A stretch of DNA of 64,000 bases from CAYSRJ01 sp964521865 (GCA_964521865.1 CAZFTJ010000008.1:62001-126000); one strand, 5' to 3'; counted from the stretch's first letter, positions 42,939-52,271 are shown. Numbers and translations: made by a program. The notes: generated by a model from the sequence alone, not told the origin.

Positions 42939-44015
42939 ATGAAAATCGGTTTTCTTATTTCTCCCTATGCGGACAAACCGCTTGCGGAAGTTTTGAAGAT
43001 GCTTCGGCAGGATTATTCGGCGCTCGAATGCATCGAGATAGGTGTAAGCCTGTATGGTGTAGCACACTGCGACCCTCTTCTTTTCATCAAAGATCCTTCA
43101 AAGCGGGAACATTTCGAGGAGACAATCGTTAATGCAGGTTTTAGGCTCTCCTCTTTATCTGCTCACGGTAATCCCCTTCATCCCAATAATGAAATCGCGG
43201 GCACAAGCATACAGAGAATACATGAGGCCGTCACGTTGATGTCGAAGTTGGAGTCATGTCTGGTAAAAGATGAGAAGGGTACTCCTATTCGGGTGGTGAA
43301 CTGCTTTTCAGGTCTTCCTGCGGCACATCTGAGCGTTAAGAATGAAGGGACAGTCACGCAGTATGGAAAAGTGCCGGGCTGGAATGTATGCCCCTGGCCG
43401 GACGAACACTTCGACGCATATCAGGAGCAGATGAAGTTCGCTGGGAATGTATGGAAAAACTTTATAAAGGGAGCGCGTGACGCAGGGGTTGTACTCGCTT
43501 TCGAGCTGCACCCGAACTTTCTCGTTCACAATGTGGAAACGTACCTGGAAATACTTGACCGTGCTGGAGATGACGGAACTGTGCTAGGGGTGAACATGGA
43601 CCCGAGCCATCTTTTCTGGCGGAACATGGACCCGGTTCACGTCATCAGGTTCCTGAACAGGACTCTCCAGACGAATCCGATAAAGCACTGCCACGGGAAG
43701 GATACCTATGCCGATCCTTACAACACGGCTATTCAGGGAAACTACAGCATCATCCCGTATTCAAAGGAGGCTGAGCGTGTTTGGCGTTTCGTGACCATCG
43801 GGGAGGGGTGGGACCTATTAAACGGGGCACATGATGTGAACTGGTGGTCTCGATTTATCACGGAGCTTCAGCTCTGGGGATACGATCATGTTATCAGTAT
43901 CGAACACGAGGATAGCAGAAAATCTTTTAGTGAGGGATTGAAGAAGGCGCTGCATGTGCTTGAGCAGGCCGTAAACAGGGAATCACCGGGGCCAATGACA
44001 TGGGCCAACCGCTGA
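42939..44015 (+). CDS. sugar phosphate isomerase/epimerase-like TIM barrel protein
   Basis: 358 residues. 'SAHGNPLHPNN', 'AFELHPNFLVHN', 'NMDPSHLFWRNMD', 'KHCHGKDTYAD' and 'VISIEHEDS' match the protein at 35708 motif for motif, so the two are paralogues; an insert around residues 105-150 makes this one longer. The metal-binding Glu, Asp, His, Glu set is intact. Likely acts on a related substrate, or the two work as successive or alternative enzymes. Last gene of the plus-strand catabolic region. Confidence 0.85.
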   Translation: MKIGFLISPYADKPLAEVLKMLRQDYSALECIEIGVSLYGVAHCDPLLFIKDPSKREHFEETIVNAGFRLSSLSAHGNPLHPNNEIAGTSIQRIHEAVTLMSKLESCLVKDEKGTPIRVVNCFSGLPAAHLSVKNEGTVTQYGKVPGWNVCPWPDEHFDAYQEQMKFAGNVWKNFIKGARDAGVVLAFELHPNFLVHNVETYLEILDRAGDDGTVLGVNMDPSHLFWRNMDPVHVIRFLNRTLQTNPIKHCHGKDTYADPYNTAIQGNYSIIPYSKEAERVWRFVTIGEGWDLLNGAHDVNWWSRFITELQLWGYDHVISIEHEDSRKSFSEGLKKALHVLEQAVNRESPGPMTWANR

Positions 44016-44195
44016 TGTATATACCTGTGTGTTCTTAGGGAATTACATGCCGCTTATTATTAAGCATTGAATCGGGAAAACTAAGCTGGTACACACAATG
44101 AGAGAGGAGACTAGTATACAATAAAGTTCGCATATTTGAAAATGCTGCGTCACAGTAATATTACTTTAATTTCTTGGTTGATGTACAGCATCTTC

Positions 44196-45449
44196 TTAAC
44201 AGTCCTTTTCCTGTGCGCGCGAAAAAAATAGCTCAAAGACGGTTCCCTGGTCGGGCTTGCTGTCTACAAAGATATATCCGCCCGACTGTCTCACTATTCC
44301 ATAAACCGTTGACAGTCCCAACCCCGTACCCTTGCCTACCCCCTTGGTCGTGAAAAAGGGATCAAAGATATGATCCTGCTCCACCTTATTCATCCCATGA
44401 CCGGTATCACATACTTTTAGAAAAACAAATTCTCCCTGTGGTATTTCCGGGTGTCGTAATCGTAACTTTTCATCAGAAATTATATTTCCTGTCTCCAGCG
44501 TGATTTCTCCACCCCCGGGCATTGCGTCGCGGGCGTTCATGACAAGATTCACAATTACCTTTTCCACCTGGGTTTTATCGTTAGAGATACTCCACAATTC
44601 AGGGTCAAGCTCGGTACGCAGTTCGATATTTTTTCCCAGGAGACTGATAAGCGTCTTCATGAGACCGGTTACCAGGTTGTTGAGGTACAGAACTTCTTGT
44701 TTCATAAACTGTTTTCTGCTGTATGCAAGCAGCTGCTGCGTAAGCGAAGCTGCCCTGTCCCCGGCTTTTTTTATTTCACGCACAAAACAGGCGATTCTAT
44801 GATCAAGATCGGGAGTCATCAGTATGACTTCGGAATATCCCAGAATTGTCGTGAGTAGATTGTTGAAATCATGCGCAATTCCTCCTGCCAGACGGCCGAC
44901 TGCCTCCATCTTCTGAGCTTGCATAAGCTGATTTTCGAGTTTTTTCCTCTGCGTTATATCCCGAAGAATGCCCAGTATACCGACGAGATTTCCCCTTTTA
45001 TCCCGGAGAAAATCGACTTTGAGCTCGCCCCATAGAGTTGTACCGTCTTTTCTCACATACTCATACTCAAGAAGCGGTATTTCAACCTCCGTTCCCTGCA
45101 TTACGAGGGCGGCGTATTTCTTGAAACTTTCCACTCCCCTTTGATAGGAATCGGGGGTCATGATGTCTTGCATGCTCAATTTCATTATTTCTTCAACACT
45201 GTATCCTGAAAGAGCTTCGACGGAAGGGTTGACATACGTGATTTTCAGGTCCATATCCTGAATAAAAATGATATCCGTCACATGTTCAGCAAGAAACCTG
45301 CTGGTTTCATCGCCCGGTGTAAGTGATGTGTGAGATTGTGCGGGCCTTTTTTCCAGTGCGGAAATCCACTCTTCCAGTTCTTCCTTCTGTTTCAGTAAAA
45401 CCTGTAATTCATCGGATGAAGCTTTGTCCCTTCTATTCACATATCCCAT
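44196..45449 (-). CDS. cytoplasmic PAS-domain sensor histidine kinase
   Basis: 417 residues without a membrane helix. A short coiled coil (10-40), a PAS domain with PAC tail (about 50-170; 'ITYVNPSVEALSGYSVEEI', 'VGILGILRDITQRKK'), H-box 'GRLAGGIAHDFNNLL' near 195, and an ATPase with N-box 'NLVMNARDAMPGGG', 'CDTGHGM' and 'GTGLGLSTVYGIV'. The HDFNN box is the type of the NtrB-like/hybrid-less kinases. No response regulator lies beside it. Monocistronic by appearance. Confidence 0.92.
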   Translation of the reverse strand: MGYVNRRDKASSDELQVLLKQKEELEEWISALEKRPAQSHTSLTPGDETSRFLAEHVTDIIFIQDMDLKITYVNPSVEALSGYSVEEIMKLSMQDIMTPDSYQRGVESFKKYAALVMQGTEVEIPLLEYEYVRKDGTTLWGELKVDFLRDKRGNLVGILGILRDITQRKKLENQLMQAQKMEAVGRLAGGIAHDFNNLLTTILGYSEVILMTPDLDHRIACFVREIKKAGDRAASLTQQLLAYSRKQFMKQEVLYLNNLVTGLMKTLISLLGKNIELRTELDPELWSISNDKTQVEKVIVNLVMNARDAMPGGGEITLETGNIISDEKLRLRHPEIPQGEFVFLKVCDTGHGMNKVEQDHIFDPFFTTKGVGKGTGLGLSTVYGIVRQSGGYIFVDSKPDQGTVFELFFSRAQEKDC

Positions 45450-45644
45450 ACGTTCTGCCCCTTCTGAATCCGACCCCGCCTGAAATTAAATGATTTCCTT
45501 CACATATTTAAATCTAGAGGATATCCCGCATAGCTCCGTATCACACTATCATATTAACGATTGACTGGCAATACAGTAAATTCCTTCACACATTCGAAAC
45601 AGCAGCTATCTATCTACTATTTTAAGAGAAACGTGCGTACCTTA

Positions 45645-46598
45645 TCAAATATAAATATTCCCGTACTGCAGGCTGTTCTTAAGGAAATTTCCGACAGTAT
45701 CCAGGAGCCCGTCGGTCAGGGGGAGCTTTGGGTCGCTGTATGCTGCGATATTTCCCTGCCGATCAGCCGGGGCATCCTTGAGCACATGGTTCATACCCTC
45801 GATGATGCACAGATTGCCGTCGGGCTTGGCTGCAGCAAGTATTTTCGCTTGTCTCACGTCTGTCTGCAGATCTCGTGAGCCGTTCACAATCAACACAGGC
45901 ATGTGCAGCCGGGCGATCTCCTCGGCCGGGTTATAGCGGAACATTGCGGTCAAAAACGGCTGCACGCTCGGCCTGAACAAGGTTTGAAGTTCGGGGCTCA
46001 CCCGAGCGACCACTTTTGCCTTTCTGAGAGCGCTGATGATCCTGTCGGCTTCCTCTACGGCTTCGGGCATTTGAGCCTTCATCTGATCGATCAAAATTTC
46101 GTAAATCGGACATCCGGGTCCGGCTATCGACACGAATGCGCGGGCGCCGGTACGACGCGCCGCGATCATTCCGATCAGGGAGCCTTCGCTGTGGCCGATT
46201 ACGCCGAGGCCTGAAAACCGGGAATCTTTCCTGATTTTTTCGATCCAGGCTGCTGCATCGTCTATGAAAACGTCGAACGTAAACTCGCTTTCATCCGAAC
46301 TCGACTCTGCGCTTGCAGCAATGCCGCGTTTATCATAACGTACAGCGGATATACCTTGCTCTGCCAGTCCTTCGGCGAGCATTTTTAAGCTGTTATTCTT
46401 ATCCGGGAATAACGGTGAGTTGCCGTCCCTGTCCGTCGACCCGGATCCCGAAATAATGAGCACCAAAGGTGCTGGTTTATTGCGATCCGGCAGTGTTAGG
46501 GTTCCGTACAGGGTTCCCGTATCCGTCGTCAGGGTCGCTTCTTCGCTCGTCACAGGCAATCTCGATTCGGTGAATTGCAGATGGAGTTGGTGAAGCAA
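45645..46598 (-). CDS. alpha/beta hydrolase (serine, peptidase/esterase type)
   Basis: 317 residues. 'LVLIISGSGSTDRDGNSP' is the oxyanion-hole strand, 'GVIGHSEGSLIG' carries the nucleophile Ser, 'VNGSRDLQTDV' the acid and 'IEGMNHVLK' the His. This resembles the BAAT/YqiA-like hydrolases annotated as S9-type or acyl esterases. The N-terminal residues before 'EEATLTTDTGTLYGTL' resemble a mature secreted domain without a signal peptide; upstream codons are damaged or absent, so the protein may be missing a leader. Confidence 0.82.
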   Translation of the reverse strand: MLHQLHLQFTESRLPVTSEEATLTTDTGTLYGTLTLPDRNKPAPLVLIISGSGSTDRDGNSPLFPDKNNSLKMLAEGLAEQGISAVRYDKRGIAASAESSSDESEFTFDVFIDDAAAWIEKIRKDSRFSGLGVIGHSEGSLIGMIAARRTGARAFVSIAGPGCPIYEILIDQMKAQMPEAVEEADRIISALRKAKVVARVSPELQTLFRPSVQPFLTAMFRYNPAEEIARLHMPVLIVNGSRDLQTDVRQAKILAAAKPDGNLCIIEGMNHVLKDAPADRQGNIAAYSDPKLPLTDGLLDTVGNFLKNSLQYGNIYI

Positions 46599-46939
46599 AG
46601 CTCATCGTCGAAAGTGCTTACAGAATGTAATATAGGTAATTGGAATAGAATATAATCAATTGAGCATAAAAATCCGATACAAAATACAAGCTATCTCCGG
46701 CTTCGATATAAAATACCGATTTTCTATCGGTATTTCAAAGGAAGCGATCGGCAACCTGTTGTTACTTTGATATATGCAGGTTAGATACAACATCTCCTTT
46801 TCCGTAGAAAACGTTTGAGAAAACAGGAGAGGAAGAGGAGGTTTTTAAAAAATTGTTATGGAGACGCGCCGGCCATCCCGGCTGGATTGACGATTACACG
46901 CCGACAGGGGGGGACAAGATATGCCCCGTGCCTCGCTGT
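46599..46939. other. intergenic region with terminator-like hairpin
   Basis: Contains only the hairpin at 46711-46735 and no convincing gene. It should carry the promoter of the hydrolase gene near 46600-46670 (minus strand). Confidence 0.45.
46711..46735 (-). terminator. hairpin, probably terminator of the holin-like gene
   Basis: AAATACCGAT, loop TTTCT, ATCGGTATTT: a perfect 10-bp stem with A/T-rich ends. On the minus strand the right side runs into TTATAT, fair for intrinsic termination. Confidence 0.55.
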
Positions 46940-47218
46940 TCAAATCTCTCTTTTAACCATCTTGCCGATCGCATACGAGCCGAAATGATAAATCCCGTTC
47001 GATTCCAGAAATACTCCAACAACAAGGATAACAAACTTCGACCAGTCATACGGTTGAACAGAAAGAGTCCTCCAGAGTGCTAAAAGGATCGTTACTACTG
47101 CAGAGATAACGAGAGCAGTATTGCCTTCTGCTTTCAGCCATTTCTTTATTGCCTGGGTAATGGGCACTGCTATCGCAGCCAAACCGAGTATCTCAGCCAC
47201 TAATTGGGGCGTAATCAT
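46940..47218 (-). CDS. small membrane protein, holin-like
   Basis: 92 residues with an N-terminal hydrophobic helix (about 8-24), a short basic link 'QAIKKWLKAEG', then two further hydrophobic stretches (33-50 and 63-80) and a basic end. This layout resembles small phage-type holins, but no endolysin is next to it. AAGGAGG lies at 47225-47231 on the minus strand. Could be a stray phage gene in an accessory patch. Confidence 0.55.
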   Translation of the reverse strand: MITPQLVAEILGLAAIAVPITQAIKKWLKAEGNTALVISAVVTILLALWRTLSVQPYDWSKFVILVVGVFLESNGIYHFGSYAIGKMVKREI

Positions 47219-48204
47219 TGTATGATCCTCCTTTTCAGATTTTTAGCCGCTGTTTTATATTATGATTCAATGAAATGAAATCGCAACAATTACGCTGGAA
47301 AGAAATAAGGCACCTTGTGCCACATTGCATTGTAATGACGTTAATTTCTTGTTGACACCATCTTTCACAATATAAAAAAAGTCGTGTATCATGCATTATT
47401 GTTTTATAGACACATACACTTGATAAATAAGTTAAATAACCAAATAATTATAATAAGCATGATAATTAATATATAATAAACTTAATAATAATTGTATTGA
47501 TCAGCTTGCCTGTATATGGTTTTATTGTCTTATAAAGCATATTATAGAATGGAGATATTGGGATAAAACATCACTAAATTAATATAAGGAATCTGATTTT
47601 GTAAAAAGAAAAAAGAATATAAATATTACATTTAAATTGTTATTGCCTTGTATAAACCATGGAATTGAGGACAGTATTTCTTTGAACTTGACAGTGCAGG
47701 CAGTAAAGAAAAAGATGATAACAAGTAGTCAATTATGTCGTCTATGGGGTGTGGGGGTCTATCCATTTTCGACAAAATGCTGTTTTCTAAGATGGGAAAA
47801 ATCGGCAAAACGCGGTTTTCCGGTTTTCTGAGAAATGCCATATTTTTTATTGTGGAATCCTCCCGTATTTTTCAGGTTCTCTCAGTTCTATCGAAGAGAA
47901 TTAAGAATGGACTATAACCTTCAATGATGTTAAAATCATCAACAGGTGAGCGGTTATGACCGAGTTCAAGTATCGGGAATGGTCATTGCCCCGAGGCGTC
48001 AGAGCTTGTTCGTAGAGAACAGTAATCCTGTTATCAGGAGCGCCGACCAATGTGATCAAACCGCTCACCTTACTATTTGAATATCTGAATACCCTGGGTA
48101 TTTTTCTCATTGATCCGGAAACTATTTGAGTTTTCGTTTTTTCTCATTGTTACTCAGGCTTTAAGAGAACGTATGCAGGTCATATACGGTTTCAGAAGAA
48201 AACC
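47219..48204. other. AT-rich gene-poor stretch
   Basis: From 47340 to about 47640 the sequence is extremely rich in A and T, unlike the rest of the window. No frame here shows a family resemblance or ribosome site. The only structured item is the inverted-repeat element at 47944-48070. 48071-48204 may contain damaged codons from the end of the nuclease gene. Confidence 0.5.
47944..48070. repeat. 127-bp element with 12-bp terminal inverted repeats
   Basis: AGGTGAGCGGTT (47944-47955) is the exact inverse of AACCGCTCACCT (48059-48070). The interior is of normal GC, unlike its AT-rich surroundings. It may be a MITE-like element or a structured RNA; no target-site duplication is obvious. Confidence 0.5.
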
Positions 48205-48861
48205 TTAATACTCCCCATGAAAAATTGCCTTATTTTCCAGAGCACCCCAAGCAGCGTACCCTCGCATCTGGATATTATACTTGTCCTCGCGCTCTTTGCC
48301 GGTCTTCCAGTCAAGGATGTGCAGGTGATTCTGTGCAGGGATCAGAAAGTCAACCTTGCAGTAGGCCTTAAGTCCTTCGATTCGGGTCTCCCCGAAGCCC
48401 TCCGGCTCGATGATCCAAGGCTCAGTTGCAGCTGAGGCTTGCTGAGCAAGCCACCCGAACCGGTCGCTTTCGATCAGATTCGTGACCGCTGTGAGCACCG
48501 TACCGGTCATACCTTCTGTGTCTATTCGGGTTTCGCGACCGGAGTATATCTCTTCGTAGTCAGCTCTCCGGTGTTGTTCAGCAACCTTTCTCCGGACATA
48601 GTCAGCAAGGCGCTGAGTATCGATAGGCTGGTCAGGCTCTTTCAACAGGCGCTTTAGTATCGTTGAGATACAATTGTGGGTGAGTATGCCAATTTGCAAC
48701 GGCACCGATACCATCAACCGAAGCCGGGCAATCAGAGCTTGTGGGTACTCATTGTCCCATTTGTAGTAGTATTGGTAGTAATACTGGCGCCTGCATGCAG
48801 TAAACTTGTCATACCGTGATATCGACCAACCTAGTATCGCACTATACTCGAAGGATTGCAA
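48205..48861 (-). pseudogene. PD-(D/E)XK nuclease family protein, probably C-terminally truncated
   Basis: 218 residues. 'WSISRYDKFTACRRQYYYQY' is the N-terminal block of RecB/Cas4-like nucleases, 'AYCKVDFLI' and 'HILDWKTGK' give the catalytic Asp and D-W-K. The sequence ends soon after 'YNIQMRGYAAWG', whereas relatives continue for roughly another 80-100 residues. Downstream codons in shifted frames ('ETVYDLHTF') look like a continuation, so frameshifts have probably removed the end. The core catalytic residues remain, so limited activity cannot be ruled out. There is no CRISPR array or recombination gene nearby. Confidence 0.6.
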
Positions 48862-48986
48862 GAAATTTTCCTTTCAGCATTGTGACTCCAGAACATAATA
48901 GGATGGCCAGGTAACTAGTATTCTATTTGAGGCGTTCTGGCATCCCCATTTCGCCGAAAATGTCCGGCGTTGCGAAAATCACACTT

Positions 48987-49280
48987 CTAACTTGCTCTCA
49001 CAATCGGATCTGGGATATTTTTAACCTTCTTATACGCCTTATAAATATCCAACGCTTGCTGGGCATTCAACCAAAACTCCGGTGTTGTATTAAATGCAGA
49101 AGCAAGCTTTACCGCCATCTCAGCGGTAATAGAAGTCCTGCCATTTACGATTCGATTAATCACTTTTACATCACACCCTATGTGATCCGAAAGCTGCTTT
49201 TGTGTAATTCCAAGCGGTTTTAATAACTCTTCCTGAAGTATTTCACCCGGTGTCGTCGGCTCTCTTTTTATGGTAAACAT
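48987..49280 (-). CDS. higA: HigA-type antitoxin
   Basis: 97 residues. 'TPGEILQEELLKPLGITQ' is the standard HigA opening, followed by an XRE helix-turn-helix ('KQLSDHIGCDVKVINRIVNG') and 'AVKLASAFNTTPEFWLNAQ'. It neutralises the HigB toxin and binds the operon's operator. The start overlaps the toxin's end by 38 bases, with the toxin first as usual for higBA. Confidence 0.93.
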   Translation of the reverse strand: MFTIKREPTTPGEILQEELLKPLGITQKQLSDHIGCDVKVINRIVNGRTSITAEMAVKLASAFNTTPEFWLNAQQALDIYKAYKKVKNIPDPIVRAS

Positions 49281-49587
49281 AATACATCTCCTCTTTATAA
49301 TGATAATCTGTAATGCTTACATCAGAAGGTCCTGATTCTTTCCATCTGAAAATTATTCTCCATCTTTCATTAATACGAATGCTGTAATAGCTTTCTAAAT
49401 CCCCTTTAAGTGCTTCTAATCTATTTCCAGGTAGAGCTTTTAAATCGTTTAATTTAGCTGCATAGTGAAGCATATCGAGTTTTCGTTTTGCTATTTGACT
49501 TACAGATGCCCATCCGATACCCTTTTTAATTTTACCTCCGATAAAGAACTCTTCAGTCTCTTTGTCTGAAAAGGATTGGATAGCCAT
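49243..49587 (-). CDS. higB: HigB-type mRNA interferase toxin
   Basis: 114 residues of the RelE/HigB fold: 'KRKLDMLHYAAKLNDLKALP', then 'ESYYSIRINERWRIIFRW' with the basic active-site residues and 'VSITDYHYKEEM'. It cleaves mRNA on the ribosome. Slightly longer than the 92-residue type because of extra N-terminal residues ('FSDKETEEFFIGGKI' is genuine family sequence). Located in an AT-rich accessory patch, consistent with mobility. Confidence 0.92.
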   Translation of the reverse strand: MAIQSFSDKETEEFFIGGKIKKGIGWASVSQIAKRKLDMLHYAAKLNDLKALPGNRLEALKGDLESYYSIRINERWRIIFRWKESGPSDVSITDYHYKEEMYYVYHKKRADDTG

Positions 49588-49610
49588 TTATAATTAATTT
49601 ACCTGATAAA

Positions 49611-49630
49611 GGTATACCACGTCAAGGTAT
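49611..49630 (-). promoter_or_regulatory. higBA promoter/operator region
   Basis: GGTATACC (49611-49618) is palindromic and ATACC-N7-GGTAT (49614-49630) forms a larger inverted repeat overlapping TTGACG on the minus strand (49625-49620). Likely HigA operator over the -35 box; the -10 is weak. Confidence 0.5.
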
Positions 49631-49679
49631 TATTCCCATGGGGTGAGTGTTGTCGAAAAAACTATTCTGCAGATTGTAA

Positions 49680-52271
49680 TTAGGGTTTGTTCGGGGTTTT
49701 GCGTTCTCCGTAACTCTTGTCTTCGGTAAGAATATGTCTCAACAGCATATGCTTCAAGAATTCGAAAAACGCCATTCTTGGCTTTTTTCCATCGTTCCTG
49801 ATCTTTTTTCGAAAGGACTCAATCGTTCCCAGCAATCTCTCATGCTCCCGACTATGGGAAGTAAGGCCGGGATACTCGATTATCTTCATGTATTCCTCTT
49901 CATTCCCGAAGTGCTCCTTGAACGCACGAACGATCTTCTCTACCAGGTTTTCGAAGGCCGGTTTTTTGCCTTCTTCCTGGATGGCCTTGTAGAGATTGTT
50001 AATCATCTCGAACAATTTTTTGTGCTGAGAATCGAGCTGTTCTGTGTACACGCTGTACTCATCGTTCCACTCGAATAACAGACGTTTACCGAATACCTTC
50101 ATCCTTTTTTTGAATACTTCAAGCAATTTCCACTGTACCACGGGAATATCATGGAGCGCTTTTGCAGGAATCGTGTACACTCTGGAGCCCTTCGACACGC
50201 GGGCGGTAAAAAGCCTTGATGAACCAAGAATGAACCTCTCCTCACCAAAAAAGCCCTCATCGGTGAGGGTTTCGACAAGCCTTTCCGCAGTGTATATGCG
50301 AAGCTCTCCAGAGACGAGCACATACAGTTGAATGGGGGCGCCCGTCGGAAGAATGCTCTCTTTCTTATATACTTTTGAGGTCATGGAGCGGGCTATACTG
50401 TTTTGCCTGGTGCCCGAAATCATCTCACCGAAGAGCCAGGTGCTCTGCAGGAAACCGCTGATCTGGTGAAGTTTCTCTATCTCGTCGTAAAGATTGTTTC
50501 TCCTCACAATCTCTATGTACAGGTCGCTTGGTATCCGAAGTACTTTCACGTAACCAACAGACCGATAGGTGCCCCGCAGAGTGTGTCCGTGGAGCCCGGT
50601 AAACTCATGCATGAGCGAGCCCGCAGGGAGGGTGCTGCATAGCCCTCTCTCCGCATCGACGAATTCCACCTCGCCGTTAAGGATGACATATATTGATATA
50701 ACCTTTGCCCCTTTCTTCTCGATAATGATACCAGGATTGAAAGATTCCACAGGACAGTTCATCAGCAGATTGAGCTCGTGCTGGGGCAGAGACGGGAAGT
50801 AAGAGTGAAGGTAGTAATAGGCTGACTGCATGGTGTAATCCTGCTGGGCTTGAATCAATGTGTCCTGCATGCCGAAGATGGCGTTCGACCCGATTTCTTT
50901 CTGAGCCGGCGTGAGCTCGAGGGAAGTGTGGCTCAGATATATCTTGGAGGAGGGGTCACCCACGAAGTCTTCCGCCATGCCGTGGATGAGTCCGCCGCCG
51001 ATATCGATCTTCTTCACATCCACCGGGGATCGGTAGCTCTTCCTCACCTCGTCGTATAGTTCTCTATGTATTCCACTTTTTTTCTCGTCTTCCGTGATCA
51101 TTCCCTTGAGCACCTTGAAGGATGCGATATCGGCCAGGTGTGCGTACGTCTTGTACCCACCTTCCCAGAAGGTTCGGAAAAACATTATAGTTGTCTCTAT
51201 GGGATGGGGTGAAAGTACGGGTTTTACCTCGAGCCCCCCGATTTTGTTCCAGTTATCGATCTCCAGATCACAAATCTCGAAATATTTCTTCAGACCCTTT
51301 TCACTAACGGACATCAGTGCGGAAAGCTTCTTGAAAACAGAAGCCCTGACCAGGGGAGCGGCGTAATACTTGATCAGGTGATCTGAACGGAGCAGGGCGG
51401 TAATTCCGGCGAAGTGGTCGTCGTGGGCGTGTGTGTGGAAAATCCCTTCTATTTCGTTCACGCTGATCCCCAGGGCAGTGAGGGAATGAAGGATGTTGGG
51501 GCCTGCATCGATTAGATATACCTTTCCCTGAAATACCAGAATGCTCGCCATGCAGGGACGGTTCATATCCCATCCGTCGCCTTCGCCGGTGTGAATGACT
51601 GAAAAATATTCTCTTCTGATCCTGTGGTACCCCAGATTGTATGGAGGATCGTATATATCCTCTTCCGAAAGATTCATGTCTACGGTAACAGATTCATTTC
51701 TGCAATAGAATTCATAGAGGTTGACTCCCTTTCGGTGAATGTATACTCTGTCTCCGAGCTTCACGGCGTCTCTATCGATACTGCGGAAGTCAATCAGCTC
51801 TTGGGTCTTCTGGATCCGGTCGAAGGCAAACCTCAGCTTGATGCGCATGATCTGTCTGGCGTGGTCCCGGGGTATTCCTATTTTCACGATTTCCTCTTCC
51901 GATGGAAGGCCGTAATTTCCGTAGAAAATATATTCACTCTGGGCTCTAACCTGATCTTCCAACCCTATGAGCAAGGGTTTCTGTCCCGTATTGTTGGGGT
52001 GATTGGGGATGAGCATTCCCTGGCGATAGAACATCTGCAGCACCGGGAACTCGGCCAGATTGGACAGTCTTTCGTTCTGCACCAGCACATCGGAGAGAAG
52101 GATGGCATTCGGGCCTGTTTCGAAAATGACCCCCTTCTTCTCTTTCTGAACGATAAGCCCTCTTCTTATCATGTGCTTTATGCTGTCCGCCGGGCACCCG
52201 CAAAGCACGTACAAATTCTCTTCAGGGATTCCAACCCAATATACGCCGCTTGCAACTTTCAACTTTTCCAT
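49680..52271 (-). CDS. metallo-beta-lactamase / double cNMP-binding / bacteriohemerythrin fusion
   Basis: 863 residues. About 200-470: metallo-beta-lactamase fold with the metal motif HAHDDH near 281-286 and 'LSHTSLELTP' later. About 500-600: a cyclic-nucleotide-binding-like barrel ('IYVILNGEVEFVDAE', 'LPAGSLMHEF'). About 625-725: a second barrel ('ESILPTGAPIQLYVLVSGEL', 'FFGEERFILG'). About 730-850: bacteriohemerythrin with 'QLDSQHKKLF', 'HFGNEEEYM', 'HSREHERLL' and 'LLRHILTEDKSYG', the His/Glu/Asp ligands of a di-iron O2 site. The first 200 residues are unassigned, though residues 1-60 could be a small degenerate domain. No signal or membrane helix. It could be an O2/NO- and nucleotide-gated hydrolase or oxidoreductase. 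Confidence 0.85.
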   Translation of the reverse strand: MEKLKVASGVYWVGIPEENLYVLCGCPADSIKHMIRRGLIVQKEKKGVIFETGPNAILLSDVLVQNERLSNLAEFPVLQMFYRQGMLIPNHPNNTGQKPLLIGLEDQVRAQSEYIFYGNYGLPSEEEIVKIGIPRDHARQIMRIKLRFAFDRIQKTQELIDFRSIDRDAVKLGDRVYIHRKGVNLYEFYCRNESVTVDMNLSEEDIYDPPYNLGYHRIRREYFSVIHTGEGDGWDMNRPCMASILVFQGKVYLIDAGPNILHSLTALGISVNEIEGIFHTHAHDDHFAGITALLRSDHLIKYYAAPLVRASVFKKLSALMSVSEKGLKKYFEICDLEIDNWNKIGGLEVKPVLSPHPIETTIMFFRTFWEGGYKTYAHLADIASFKVLKGMITEDEKKSGIHRELYDEVRKSYRSPVDVKKIDIGGGLIHGMAEDFVGDPSSKIYLSHTSLELTPAQKEIGSNAIFGMQDTLIQAQQDYTMQSAYYYLHSYFPSLPQHELNLLMNCPVESFNPGIIIEKKGAKVISIYVILNGEVEFVDAERGLCSTLPAGSLMHEFTGLHGHTLRGTYRSVGYVKVLRIPSDLYIEIVRRNNLYDEIEKLHQISGFLQSTWLFGEMISGTRQNSIARSMTSKVYKKESILPTGAPIQLYVLVSGELRIYTAERLVETLTDEGFFGEERFILGSSRLFTARVSKGSRVYTIPAKALHDIPVVQWKLLEVFKKRMKVFGKRLLFEWNDEYSVYTEQLDSQHKKLFEMINNLYKAIQEEGKKPAFENLVEKIVRAFKEHFGNEEEYMKIIEYPGLTSHSREHERLLGTIESFRKKIRNDGKKPRMAFFEFLKHMLLRHILTEDKSYGERKTPNKP

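Noticed and set aside
35708..44015. C-glycoside deglycosylation system
   Set aside because: The isomerase-like TIM barrels would fit the alpha subunit, but no small beta subunit or Gfo/Idh-type oxidase is present.
46853..47083. Plus-strand frame of 76 codons
   Set aside because: Overlaps the holin-like gene in antisense; that gene has a good ribosome site and membrane helices.
47944..48070. Integron attC site
   Set aside because: The core RYYYAAC/GTTRRRY sites are not found at the ends and no integrase or cassette array is present.
48205..48861. Cas4 / CRISPR adaptation gene
   Set aside because: No CRISPR array, no other cas gene, and no conserved C-terminal cysteines; it is a generic PD-(D/E)XK nuclease remnant.
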